This document shows, piece after piece, positions 12,304 to 24,474 of a DNA stretch of 64,000 bases (the first letter of the stretch is position 1; every line of letters starts with the position of its first letter). The position numbers and the translations under genes are program-made. This DNA comes from Chrysemys picta bellii. Lineage: Eukaryota; Chordata; Testudines; Emydidae. The stretch is from the NCBI RefSeq assembly GCF_011386835.1, contig NC_088798.1:3348001-3412000 (forward strand). Reading direction: 5' to 3'. The notes under the pieces are model-generated. The model saw nothing but the letters and a program-made list of their open reading frames with translations. It was not told where the DNA came from and made no database searches.

Positions 12304-12482
12304 TGGAGATATCCTATCTCCTAGAAGGGACCTTGAAAGGTCATTGAGTCCAGCCCCCTGCCTTCACCAGCAGGACCAAGTACTGATTTTGCCCCAGATC
12401 CCTAAATTGCCCTCTCAAGAATTGAACTCACAACCCTGGGTTTAGCAGGCCAATGCTCAAACCACTGAGCTATCCCTCCCCC
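12304..12482 (-). mobile_element. Tortoise tRNA-Lys-type SINE
   Basis: The minus strand reads GGGAGGGATAGCTCAGTGG, CATTGGCCTGCTAAACCCAG, GAGTTCAATTCTTGAGAGGG, ATCTGGGGCAAAATCAGTAC and a CR1-like 3' part. The 3' end on the low-coordinate side runs into an (ATTT)n stretch at 12281-12303, which probably belongs to the insertion tail. Confidence 0.9.
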
Positions 12483-15400
12483 CCAATCACCAATCTAAGG
12501 TACTGTTGATTACACAGAAGAAGAAATTTGTTTGAAATACATAACTTAAGTTGACAGTGTGTTTCTTAAAACAACACAGAAAAAAAGTTTGGTGTCAGGG
12601 TTATAAAAACGCAAGGAAACATTTTGTGCCCAAAGAAGAGAAAAAAAATCCCACTTCTGCTCCTGACCTCACAATCTTACCCTCACCATACAAGCCTAAT
12701 AGTTTAATTTGATTTTATTCAGACATTTTCACCACTCATTCTGGCCTTGTCGTACATATTTTTTGATAAACTGCAAATGATTCTCTCTTTGGAGAAAATC
12801 CAAAATCTGTCTCCCTTTACATTTCCCTGCAATATAATTATTCGCACTGATTGATTGCAGACATCTGAAGTTTGATTTCTTACACACACTAATTCTAATT
12901 CTAGGTCACCAAACTACTTTCATAGTCGTGTCAGCACTGTCTAGACAAACCATTAAAAACAGGATGCAATGATCATCAAAAACGAAACGTCAAGTTCACG
13001 GCTCAGAGATACCAAGGGAGCCATGAAAAATGTCTGTCACTATACAGTCTCTTCAGTTTCCGTTCTGGCCAGTGACATTGTTTAACAGTCACTTCATTAG
13101 TTAAAAAAAGTTATTTGATGCTCGTTGGGCAAAGCAAAATTTATATTTAGCTCCAATACAATTATTGTACGAAGCCCAGCACACCTGTACCATGGAATCT
13201 CTTCTAAGAGCTTGTCTACACTACAGTTTGCAGTCACGTATTCAATGACAAGTTAGTATGTTTTGCTCAAAAATTGCACCTTTTTGTTATTACATCGCCT
13301 TGCCTCACGCCAACCTGCTTCTCCCCTAGCACTGCACACATCCTGCGGCTATCCTTACGGGCAGAAAAACAAGGACTAAAAGAAGGGATTCACCTATGGC
13401 TCATGGTGCACAACTCCTAGAATACTGGATTGATAAATTACTTTTTTAATCTCTATAGCATTAAACACAAGGGGCAAAATTTCACCATAGCATATGCAGG
13501 TACAACTCCCGTTGATTTCAATAGAAGTTGCCCTTGCATCAGTCAGAACAGAATTTCATCCAAGAGGTGGGAAATTTAAGGCCTCAAAGCCCACTGAAGT
13601 CTATAGAAAGACTCGTTAACTTCAATGGCCTTTGGATCGGGCCCTTAGCAATAAATGGAAACTGAATGTCTTGATCGAAACACCGACCCTTGATCTTTGG
13701 TGTTGCTGCATACAAATACACACTGAAATGTGATGTGGCTCCCCTGAGCATACCTGTCTTCTCTATCTTTAATGGATTTCTCATCACTACCCCCCAAAAC
13801 ATAAATTCCATACAAAATGAGATTAGTTTGCTAGTGTTTTACATCAGAGCTTGCTTTCCTTTTTTGCTACCTCTGAATGTGGAACTATTCCAAACTCTGA
13901 AAACACAAGTTGTAGTCTTGGCAAAATACAAATCAGCACTCTGTCAAAACAGAAAAATAAGGCAGGAGCTGATCTGTGAACATTAATCCACTGCAGTCAA
14001 GGAGGAGACAATTTTCCCTTGAGAAAGTCATACATTAAAAGAAAAAACAAGATTAATGTGACTTTGAAATATCACAAGCACTGTTTATCTTCCTACTGTC
14101 ACAGCAGATTTTTTTTTATACAAAGAGCCTTAAAATTCAGTCTATGTAGCTCTTCTGCTTTAGATGTACAAACGGGTATATTAAAATCTTAGAGTATAGC
14201 AAAAATAGATATAATGTAACCTGATTTTTCTCAATATACAGCTTTAGAGTTACTGAATAATTACTTCATTTAAAATGTATGCTTCCTAATTGCTTCCATT
14301 GATATAATCTCTGCTAATTAAACTCAACATAGATGCATATTACTGTGCATTCCCAGGTATTTAGTAATTTGAACGCACACACAAAGTTCATTCTTTAACG
14401 GTTCCGTGTCAGTGTTAAAACGGTGCAATGTATTTAAAATGTTCTCACAGTAGACACACACTTTAGCAGCAGATACAATGCAAATGCCCTTGATGGATAC
14501 AGTCAGAAATAAAAGCATCTATCCCCATATGAGGCAGAATGAAAATATTATACAAGTTTAATAAAAAGCAGAATCTACTGCATGAAGATAATATCCAACA
14601 TTTAACAACAGAGTTGCATCTTTTTCATGTAACCCAGAATAACACTGAGACATCAGGCTGATACAGAAAGCTCGCCATCTCATTTATATCCTCCTCATTT
14701 TTCTTCTACACATATCCCATAGATCATAAATATATATTAATAACTAACACTCAACGTTTACATTCATCCATAACATTTACAATTAATACTCTTCAAATGA
14801 CCTTTAATAATAATGAACTTGATCATAATAATTATCATAATACTGTCTCACACATTAATTTTTATTACAAATACTATATTACAAAATGTTCAAACTAATC
14901 TCTTTACAAAAAATATACATCCTCATTATATTTTTCCTCGAACAAAAGCAATGTCTCATTTGGCCTCTAAGAACTGCGGAAAAAAACCCATCCCCATCCC
15001 TTTTTTTTCCCTTAATTAAAACATTTGACTCAAAGGTTGGAGGAGGGAGGGGACCACTCTCCGGGGATGAACAGGAAATTTTCCCAAGGAGATGGGATTG
15101 GATGGGGCTACATTCTCAATTAATGTAAGCCTGTACTGGAGTGAGGGAGGCGGGAAGACAAAAAGTACTGATCCCCTACAGTCATAAAGGTAACCGCCCA
15201 AATGAGATCCTAGGCAGAGCTGTCTTTCCTGGGTCTGCAGACACACCACTGGAGAGCATCCCAGAGACGCAGTGGAGTGAAATTTGGTCAGTTCCACTCA
15301 TGCTCACAGGGTTCTACACTGATCACGGTCCTGTCAATTTCAGGATGGGGCTGTTTGGGAATACTGTGACAGAAGCAGCCATTGAAATTAATCAGTGGAG

Positions 15401-18400
15401 GAAGACCAAAAGGGAAAAAAAAGAGGCTGCGGGAGGAGTAAAAAAGTCAAACCATTCGCCCAGTTATGAAACACAGTTAAACAAACACCCTCCATCTGAA
15501 ATCCAGTCTTTTTTTTTGTTAATGCAAGTTAAAAGCAATTCCAAATCCTGCCCAAGTCCACCTGCCGGTTTTGGGGATTTCATAGTCACGTTTTCCTATT
15601 TTAAAAAAATGTCTCTCTCCCCCAGGGCTGGGAGACCATTACACAAACAACAGGTGAAACTGACCCACTACTTACGGCAAACAGTGAAAGTGAATGGACA
15701 GGAGGGGTTGTCAAATACACTAAAGAAAGAGACTTGAAAACAGAGAAAAATATTTGTCTTTAACCTTTCCGGTATATTGCTTGTGTTACTTGTTACTGTA
15801 GCAGGTTAAAAATGATAATAATTTAAAAACTGACACCCTTTTAATGTCCTGTCTGCGCTATGTATTATAACCATGCTATTAGTTCCCCAACTTGATTGTA
15901 GTTAGCGCATGGACAGGTTTTAACACTTCATTCTGAATGTCTTGGAACCCTGGAACCTAGTAACGCTCCTCTTCTGTTTCACACTGTTCTACACAGTCAT
16001 ATGGAAAACAAATCTCTCCATTAACATTTTTAACCACACAGACATTCCTCTCCAATAACCCATTTCATGATTAAGTCATTTTTAAAGAGGGGAAGTCAAC
16101 ATTGGAAAGATATACATTTTTTAAAAATACCAAGATAGTTTTAAAAGCTGATTATCCAACATATCCCTCCCCAAAATACTTCCTATGGCTCTGTAGTATT
16201 TCTACATCAGCTTTTAAATACAGATACCTGAACAATAGAATTTTGTTTTGCTTTTTTGAAGTAGGCCTCAGCTTGATGTTAAAAATGCCCAAAATTTCAG
16301 GAACAGAGAAAAAAAAAATCTTCCTATTTGTGCAAATGGAAACTAACCCACACAAAAACCCACACCCAGCAATAGCTGTTGAGGAAAAAACAACTGATTT
16401 TGCAGACAGCTTTCCAAACAATGTGAAATTTATAAAGGGATGCACATTTCAACCTCCTTACGACAGATAATAATTTTCTATCGCTGGGCTTGTTCCACAA
16501 GCATCTGATTCAGTTACTCGAAGGCAGGCATGAGGCTATCCAGCCTTCCATCAGTCAAGTTTATTCTCCCTTTTTCCAGCAGAATGAAAACCACATGCTC
16601 CCTGGCTTCCAAGTCCTTTATCTGGGTCAGTGTTACCACAATCTCTCCACACAGCAGACTGCTTCCCTATTGGTTGTTGTCAAGATTCATTAAGGCCTGG
16701 CTGAGAGACAAAGGATCAAGTGCACCATCTTTTCAGGCTGTGGACAGCTGATCTGCTCTGGATAATTTCCATTGTTTAATGACCTGAAACAGGCCAAGTC
16801 ATAAGAAAAATCTAGCAAAACAGGAGAGGGGGGCCTCTCCCTTGTTATTAGTCTCCACATACAGATAAAAAATTATTACACTTTTAAGTCAGAACAATTC
16901 CCTGCAGTTGTATTGTAGCCATTTCAAATCTAGATTGTCTAATTTACATGCATATTCATAATCCCTGTGTAATTAAATTCTTCAATCCCTGGAGTGTCTT
17001 TCCTAAACAATAGTCATTTATCTTACCCAGATAAGGGTGCCCTCCATTTATTCCTCTTTGTAGCTAACAGCATTCCCTTTTGATCAAGAGTCCGCAGCAG
17101 ACTCGAATACAATCTTCAAGATATTGAAATAGCAAGATTACACTCCTTTTCTTCTAAAGTTACCCATTTAATGATAACACACTCTCTCCTGAATTTAGAG
17201 TAAAACCTTTCACCTAAAGTCACCATAACCAGCACACGCAACAACGCTCCCTTCAAATGGATGTACTTGCAATATGCCCCTCAACGTTACCCAATTTTCA
17301 CCCGTTCCAGACATCTTAGCAACTAAAGGTCAACACTTTGTATCCAAGCAGCCGAAAAATCACTTTTAAGAGACGCTACCAGGCTGCAGAGTACTCATCT
17401 ATTCAAACATTATGCTGGATAAATTAATTTGACCTGTAATTATAAAAGTGTTTAATATTTAACAAACTCAAATTAGAAGATTCTGAAGAAAAAAGCCTGA
17501 CACTACAGGCCAAACCTAGTTTGGGGTCACGGAATTATAAGTGTTGGGCTTGACCTGTTCATGCCATTCTACCCAAACCTTCCTCTGTAGTTTTATGCAG
17601 CGTCACAATGGCACGCAGTGAAGCCATGTCCTTAGTTATTGCTAACAGCCATTTATTAGAACACCCCTCTGGCTGTGATCCTGTCAGGGCTGGCAATCTA
17701 AGCAGAGTTGGGCCAGGTCAGCGCTGGGACAGGAAACCCCAGAGTGCCGCAGGACGTGATGGAGCTGACAATTCTTCTTTCGGAATCAACGCCTTGGCAC
17801 GGCGCTTGGGGTTGCTCTGCTGCTGAAGGTGCTGTCCTCCTGATGGCGAGTAAAACCCCCAGCCAAGCCACTTGTAGTCATTAAAGATCCTATGTCCGTA
17901 TTCATGAGAGTAAGGGGGGAGGGGACCACATTCTACTTAAAAGTATTTAAACTCCCCTTCAGGGTTCATTTGAACACCGTATGCTTCTCTTCCTATTCCT
18001 GAGAGACACCGGCCTCCTTATACCCCAGGAGTAGATGCCGACTGCCTGTCAGCAGGAATTCAAGTGATGCCTGTGTCCTTTGCACAGCATCCACCCAAGG
18101 ATGGTGCGGTATCAGGTAGACAGTCAAAGGTCATCATGACAAGGACCACAGCAACAGGGGATTTTTCAATTATTTGTGTTTTCCTTCGAACTGATTCCCT
18201 TTTTACAGGAAGACAAATGGTTTGTGAGTGAGTCATACCCAGAGCACCCGAATCAATCCACAAATGCCAACCTCTCTCACCCCAGGACTCTTGGTTGGAT
18301 GCAGCTGTCCCCGCTTTGTTATTTACTTTAATATTTTGTTCTCTCTCTGGGGCAGAGGAACATCTTCCTTAGTGACCTTCCGACTCACATCCACACAGGA

Positions 18401-18727
18401 TGTCTGCTAAGAAGGTGATGAGGACTTTTCTTTCCAGCTGCAGGTAGCCCTCTGCTGTGGGAATACCTAAACAGCCCCCGCAATTGCTTCTCAGGCTGAC
18501 CCCACAGATGTCCCTCAGGATCCAAGCCACTAATACGCAGCGGCAGGCGAGTGCAAACCCATCAGGCTTAAAAATGTCACAAGCACCTACTTGTCCAAAA
18601 ACATGGCTAAGCTCCACTTTGGAAGCCCGACAAGCCACTTGTATCCTCGGAAAGGTTCCTTCTACCCCCAACACTTTCAGGTTAGTGGGTCACAATACAG
18701 TAGAGCAAGCAGGGCAACCATCTATAC
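12483..18727. other. AT-rich, repeat-poor intron sequence
   Basis: No gene recognised. Small relics: a MITE end at 13209-13240 (GCTTGTCTACACTACAG), and a sauropsid 'CCCGTTGATTTCAATAG' repeat at 13495-13655. The longest frame, 198 codons at 15141-15737 (+), has mixed composition, matches no family I know, and is within chance expectation for this length of DNA. The 122-codon frame at 16102-16470 is similar. Confidence 0.5.
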
Positions 18728-18960
18728 CAGTGGTCCCCAAACTGTGGGGCATGCCCCCCTAGGGCAGAGGGGAGAGGAGGGCAAGCAAGGGCCTGAGCCA
18801 GCCCTCAGGGGGGCAGGGAGGGAGCACCACCCAACTCCAGCCCCAGCCCTGCCCTCACCCAAGGCCCCAGCTTCGGCTCCTGGCCCCAACCACAACTCAG
18901 CCCCAGCTCCTGGCTATGGCTTATGGCTCCACTCCCGGCCCCTAGCTCCTGGGGGTTTAG
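18728..18960 (+). mobile_element. Truncated hAT-like element with a C-rich core
   Basis: CAGTGGTCCCCAAACTGTGG matches the common 5' terminus of hAT-type non-autonomous elements. It is followed by purine-rich, then CCAGCCCCAGCCCTG-type repetitive sequence. No matching 3' terminus was found. The Pro/Ala-rich 178-codon frame at 18591-19127 over this stretch is not considered a gene. Confidence 0.5.
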
Positions 18961-20144
18961 CCATATGTCATATTCCTGAGCTCCAAACCTCCGAACACTT
19001 AGGCAACACAAAAACCCTAAGGCAAGCAGCATCTGCAGAGAGCACCCGAACAGTCCTCTGTGACTCTTTCCGACATGGCATATTTCTAACATGCAGCCAC
19101 AATGATCACACAAAAGAAGGGAACTAGATCTTATTTTAAGAACATTCTCCACAGCAGTGAATTTCCCTGTGCAAAAGAGCCGGGCCTGGTACGCCCATCC
19201 TCTAGTTATGTGACTCTTCACAGATGTTGAGCAGCACCAACGGCTTTGGGAGAGAACAATGCTGTTTGCAGAAGAAAGATGCGGCATTTGAATGTGCTGT
19301 TTGCCTTCGAACAGGCCTGTCACCATAATCGAATTTGAATTCTCCACACTACCCATTCATTCTCACCTCCAGCTGAATTCTTATTTGATTTGCCTTCTTT
19401 CAGCTGTTCCTTATTTTGCATCTGTTACTCAAATGCAAAAGAATAAACGGAACATCAGTCATTCTGCGGGGATCACCACTTCCAACACAGTCATCATTTG
19501 CCTTGCTGTGAAGTGCCTAGTTTTGAATAAATTTTCCAAATTTTAGGAGTGCCACTAAACCACCTCAAGTGCCGTTCACGATCTGCTTTACAGGGATAGT
19601 GAAGGATCTGGAACCATGCATAAGAACACTTGCCAATTCCTCTTGACCCTTCCACAGTTTTAAAAAGGAGGGACCGGAAAGGGAATTTTTCTTGCAATCC
19701 GGAAGAGTCTGGACTAGATCCCGCAGTCACTTATACAGTCATGTGAGTCGTTCCATCGGGTTCAAGGGGACTGGCTGCTCACATGAGTAAAAGGAAGCAG
19801 GTGTGGAAGCCTTGGCAGGATTGGGGCCAAAGTGAAGATCTCAATGACCCTTTGTACCTATGAGTGTACAGCAATACACAGCCCGAGCTTCCACTGGACT
19901 TTCCATAATTATCCCTATTGGGCTCTCCCAGCTAGTGCGACAGCTTTTATAATAGGCTTTCAAAGGGATGCCCATTTCAATACTGGCGGTAACATAGCCA
20001 CTATAAGTCATTCCTGTGCGAGTCCCAGGTTCAGCAAAGCACTTGTGCACGGGAATAGCCTCACTGAAGCCATCAGGACTACCCACATGGTGAATGTGAA
20101 GGATGTGCACCAGTGCTTTGCTGAATCATGGCCTAAATGCAATA
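18961..20144. other. Intronic sequence, nothing recognised
   Basis: The 183-codon minus frame (18805-19356) and the smaller frames here match nothing known and overlap the repeat at 18728. No RNA gene seen. Confidence 0.45.
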
Positions 20145-20327
20145 GAGATATCCTACCTCCTAGAACTGGAAGGGACCTTGAAAGGTCATTGAGTCCATCT
20201 CCCTTCCTTCACTAGCAGGACCAAGTACTGATTTTGCCCCAGACCCCTAAGTGGCCCCCTCAAGGATTGAACTCCCAACCCTGGGTTTAGCAGGCCAATG
20301 CTCAAACCACTGAGCTATCCCTTCCCA
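20145..20327 (-). mobile_element. Tortoise tRNA-Lys-type SINE
   Basis: The minus strand shows GGGAAGGGATAGCTCAGTGG, GCATTGGCCTGCTAAACCCA, GGGAGTTCAATCCTTGAGGG and CTGGGGCAAAATCAGTACTT, then the CR1-like end. It is close in sequence to 12304-12482 and 4070-4250. Confidence 0.9.
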
Positions 20328-21099
20328 GATGCATCCTATCCACCTGTTATGCACTACATGAAACAGGTGTTCAGCATTATTCCAGCAATGTGAAGGGGGG
20401 GGAGGAAGGGGAGCGACAAGACACGACGTTCTGTAACATTCCAAGTGACGGATCACCGCTAACACCAATTCCCAATAAAGCTCGTCTAGAAATTCAGAGG
20501 CTACTCCCACATGCCCTCTGCTCAGGAAAATTCCATTGACTTCAGAGCCCAGAGCTGCAGGAAGCAGAAATGTGTCCTGACATTTTCTACTCATGTTTTC
20601 TTCCAGTCGCTTTCAGCTTTGCCTACACAACAAAAAATAAGTACTGCTAGCAGTGGGTGCCGCTGAACTGGCGCCGAATGGGGTTTAGCTACAAACACAG
20701 CCGCCTCAGAAGATAGGGCTAAAGACCGTTTTCTGAAAATCTGCTGCATGCAGTCAGTTTGTCCTTGGCTATGTTTGCAACTAAATCCTGTTAGCTGCAT
20801 CCACTGGTGAGCTCCTGGTCGCGAACAGGTGTTTTTCCTAGTGTAAAACAGGTGAGCAGGAGCAAACAACAAAGGGGGCAGCTAACAGTGTGTTAGACAG
20901 CCATGTTCTCAACCACACGCGATTATGTGGCACAACCAACTGTTTCTCAATTTCTTCAAAAACTACAAGGGCCTTTGGAATGTCAAAACACAGCCAAGCT
21001 GTCTGTTCTATTCCAGCTCACTACAGAATAGAGGAGAAGGCACCTGGCTTTTCCTCACATTTCACCTACCCCATCCAGTTCCTTTGCCTTTTTGTTTCA
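20328..21099. other. Intronic sequence, nothing recognised
   Basis: Short frames only, with a short G-rich patch near 20396-20412. No family recognised. Confidence 0.5.
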
Positions 21100-21321
21100 G
21101 AAAATGGAGGAAGTAACCAGGGGGACAGCGATTTTACACCTGATTCTGACCAACCGGGAGAACTAGTAGCAAATCCGAAGGTGGAAGGCAATTTGTGGGA
21201 ATGTGATAATGAAATGATAAATTTCAAGAGTCTAAGGAAAGGAAGGAGATAGAGCAGCAAAATAAGGACAATGGACTTCAGAAAAGCAGACTTTACCAAA
21301 CTCAGAGAAACAGTGGGTAAT

Positions 21322-21538
21322 ATCTCTGGGAAGAGCAACAGAGGGTCCTGTGGCACCTTTAAGACTAACGGAAGTATTGGAGCAAAAGCTTTCGTGGGTG
21401 AATGCCCACTTCATCAGACGCAAGACTGGGCATTCACCAATACTTCTGTTAGTCTTAAAGGTGCCACAGGACCCTCTGTTGCTTTTTACAGATTCAGACT
21501 AACACAGCTACCCCTCTGTTACTTGATCTCTGGGAAGA
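21322..21538. mobile_element. PLE foldback insertion with 13-bp target duplication
   Basis: ATCTCTGGGAAGA flanks the insert on both sides (21322-21334 and 21526-21538). The insert 21335-21525 begins GCAACAGAGGGTCCTGTGGC and contains a PLE tail (GACTAACGG, AGCAAAAGCTTTCGTGGGTG) followed by its inverted copy, ending GACTAACACAGCTACCCC. The arms 21336-21380 and 21437-21481 are 45 bp each and essentially complementary. An inner pair, 21397-21408 and 21427-21438, is a perfect 12 bp. The right arm lacks the 16-bp AGCAAAAGCTTTCG segment. Confidence 0.85.
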
Positions 21539-22584
21539 AAATCTAAGGAGATCTGGAAGTCTCTCAAGGAGACAATATTAAAGACACAACTGCAAAGTAT
21601 CCCCAACGCAAAGCAAATATAGGAAGAATAGTAAGAGGCTAAAATGGCTCCATCAGGAGCTCTTTAATTACCCGAAAATCAAAAAGGAATCCTACCAAAA
21701 CTGGAAACATGGACAAATGGCTAAGGGGGAGTACAAAAGAATAGCACAAGTATGTAGTGACAAAATCAGAAAGGCCAAGCCACAAAACGAGCTACACCTA
21801 AAAGGGATATAAAAGGCAATAAGAAGAGTTCTTTAAATACATTAGGAGCAAGAGAAAGATGAAGGAAAGTGTAAGTCCTCTACTTACCAGGGAAGGAGAG
21901 CTAATAACTGGTGACATCAAGAAGGGTGAGTGTTTAATCCCAATTTTGCTTCAATAAAAAGGTTAATGATTGCCAGATACTCAAGGCAATTAATATTAAC
22001 AACAAGGGGGAAGAAACATAAGCCAAAATAGGGAAAGAACAGATAAAAGAACATTTAGATAAGTTAAATGTATTCAGGTCAGCAAGGCCTGATGAAATTT
22101 CTCCCAAGGTATCTAAGGAACTAATGAAGCAATCTCTGAACCGTTAGCTATCGTCTTCAAGAACTCATGGAGGTTGGGTGAGGTGCCAGAGGACTGGAGA
22201 AGGGCAAACATAATACCTATCTATAAAAATGGGAACAAAGAGACATGAGGAATTATAGACCAGTCAGGCTAGCTTCGATACCTGGAAAGATACTGAAATG
22301 ATTAATCCATTTGTAAGCACCTAGATGATAAGAGGGTTATAAGGAATACCCAGCATGGTTTTGTCAAGAACAAATCTTACCAAACCAACCTAATTTCTTT
22401 TTTTTACAGGGTTACTGGTCTAGTGGAGAGAGGGAAGCAGTGGATTTGATACATCTTGATTTTAGTAAGGCTTTGGGGACAGTCTCACATGACATTCTTA
22501 TAAGCAAACTAGAGAAATATGGTCAACATGAAGTTGTTATAATGTGGGCATAAAATTGGTTGAAAGACCATACTCAAAGAGTAG

Positions 22585-22916
22585 AACCTGAAAGGGGGGT
22601 TCCAAAGAGGATGGATCTAGACTGTCCTCAGTGGTAGCAGATGACAGAACAAGGAGTAATGGTCTCAAGTTGCAGTGTGGGAGGTTTAGGTTGGATATTA
22701 GGACAAATTTTTTCATTAGGAGGGTGGTGAAGCACTGGAATGGTTTACCTAGGAAGGTGGTGGAATCTCCTTCCTTAGAGGTTTTTAAGGCCCGGCTCGA
22801 CAAAGCCCTGGCTGGGATGATTTAGTTGGGGATTGGTCCTGCTTTGAGCAGGGGTTTGGACTAGATACCTCCTGAGGTCCCTTCCAACCCTGATAGTCTA
22901 TGATTCTATTATTCTA
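22585..22916 (+). mobile_element. CR1 3' fragment nested in the older CR1
   Basis: A 5'-truncated CR1 3' end (GTAGCAGATGACAGAACAAG, GGTGGTGGAATCTCC, AAGCCCTGGCTGGGATGATT, GATAGTCTATGATTCTAT) interrupts the host CR1. The host sequence stops at CAAAGAGTAG (to 22584) and resumes at TTATCAATACTGTAG (from 22917/22918), which rejoin in the expected CR1 order. Any target duplication is at most the 3 bases TAG. Confidence 0.85.
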
Positions 22917-24095
22917 GTTATCAATACTGTAGTTTGCGGTCAGACTGGGAGGGCATATCTAATGGATTCATGCAAGGATCAGTCCTGGGTCCGTTACTAT
23001 TCAATATTTTCATTAATGACGTGACTAAAAGAGTAGAGAACATGTTTATAAAATCTGCAGATGACACGGGGGGCAGGGGGGGATTTGCAAGCACTTTGGA
23101 AGTCAAGAATAGAATTCAAAAGGACCTTAATAAATTAGGGAATTGGTCTGAATTCAACAAGAAGAAATTCAATGAAGATAAGTGCAAAGTACTACATTTA
23201 GGAAGGAAAATTCAAATGCACAACTACAAACTGGGGAATAACCGGCTAGATGGTTGTACTGTTGAAAAGGATCTGGGGGTTATAGTGGATCACACATCAA
23301 ATATAAGTCAACAATGCGATGCAGTTGTGAAAAAGGCCAATGTGTATTAAGGGTGTATTAAGAGGAGTCTCGTATGTAAAACACGGAAGGTAACTGTCCT
23401 GCTCTACTCAGCACTGGTGAGCTCTAAGCTGAAATACCGTGTCGAGTTCTGGGGCCACCGCACGTCAGGAAAGATGTGGACAAGTTGGGAGAGAGTCCAG
23501 AGGAGGGCAACAAAAATGATCAAAGGTTTAGAAAACCTGACCTATGACGAAAGGTTAAAAAAAAAACCACTGGGCATGTTTAGTCCCGATAACAGTCTTC
23601 AAAGATGGGATCAATTGCTCTCCATGCCCACTGAAGGCAGGACAAGAAGTAACGGGCTTAATTGCAGCAAGGAAGATTTAGGTCGGATATTAGGAAAAAC
23701 TTTCTTACTATAAAGATAGCCTCTGGAACAGGCTTCCAAGGGAGGTTGTGGAATCCCCATCATCAACAGGTTGCACAAACACCTGTCAGGGACGGTCTAG
23801 GTTTACTTGGCCCCACCACCGTGCAGAGTTGGCCTAGATGACCACTCGAGGTCCCTTGCAGCCCTACATTTCCATGATTCTATGATCCACACACAAACCA
23901 ACACAACTCTTTGCCCACCCTCACTCCTAGTGGCCATAAGGACTAGACAGAGGTTGGAGTCCAAAGGTCCTATGGTGGGTGATAGGAATGTGACAGTGAC
24001 CAGAGAAGGTAGGAGTGACAGCTCCGTGGGTTTATGTACCTCCAGCCAGGGGGACAGCTCTGTGCACCACCTTAGGGGAACAGGTAGTTTTAAAA

Positions 24096-24182
24096 AAGAA
24101 GAACAGGAGGACTTGTGGCACCTTAGAGACTAACAAATTTATTAGAGCATAAGCTTTCGTGGACTACAGCCCACTTCTTCTT
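24096..24182 (+). mobile_element. PLE tail fragment
   Basis: AAGAAGAACAGGAGGACTTG, GGCACCTTAGAGACTAACAA, ATTTATTAGAGCATAAGC and TTTCGTGGACTACAGCCCAC are almost identical to 50993-51080 in the PLE at 50956-52030, in the same orientation. It is a short piece of about 87 bp with low divergence, so a recent insertion. Confidence 0.85.
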
Positions 24183-24450
24183 TTAAGTTTTCCACTATTT
24201 TGACTTTACAAATTCCACAACACAAAATCCCCAAGCACAACCCTCCCACACACAAATCAATACTACCACTCCCCCTTCACAACCCACACAAATGTTCACA
24301 AAATCTCCGAACATGGCAGCCCCTGCCACAACTCAACACAAATCTCCCTACACAGCACACACGATAATCCCAATCATACGTAACCCCCAACTGCAGCAAA
24401 CACCCCTCATTCGCCGCCTGAACAAATCAATACAAAACCTACCAACACAA

Positions 24451-24474
24451 CACACACACACACACACACACACA
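24451..24474. repeat. (CA)12 microsatellite
   Basis: Uninterrupted CA dinucleotides, in a wider C/A-rich stretch (24183-24490). Confidence 0.95.

Larger units (their letters stand above)
21100..23886 (+). mobile_element. Degenerate CR1 LINE, interrupted by two insertions
   Basis: CR1 ORF2 relic in plus orientation. The order is: the end of the endonuclease region (around 21115-21240, KVEGNLWECDNEMINF); the linker (21540-22300, e.g. AAAATAGGGAAAGAACAGAT); the reverse transcriptase N-terminal part (22340-22580, GFVKNKSYQTNL, LDFSKAFGTVSHDIL); then, after an insertion, QGSVLGPLLFNIFINDV (22980-23026) and the active-site block KSADDT (23050-23068), where the usual FADD is SADD. The C-terminal part and the 3' end (GAGGTCCCTTGCAGCCCTAC, TTCCATGATTCTATGA) follow. 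Stops and frameshifts are frequent, so it is dead. It carries a PLE foldback at 21335-21525 and a younger CR1 fragment at 22585-22916. Confidence 0.88.

Noticed and set aside
18728..18960. Complete hAT element
   Set aside because: Only the left terminus was found. No right terminus or 8-bp duplication could be located, so it is reported only as a fragment.
18591..19356. Pro/Ala-rich frames of 178 (+) and 183 (-) codons
   Set aside because: They overlap each other and a hAT-like repeat with a C-rich core. Composition is that of the repeat.
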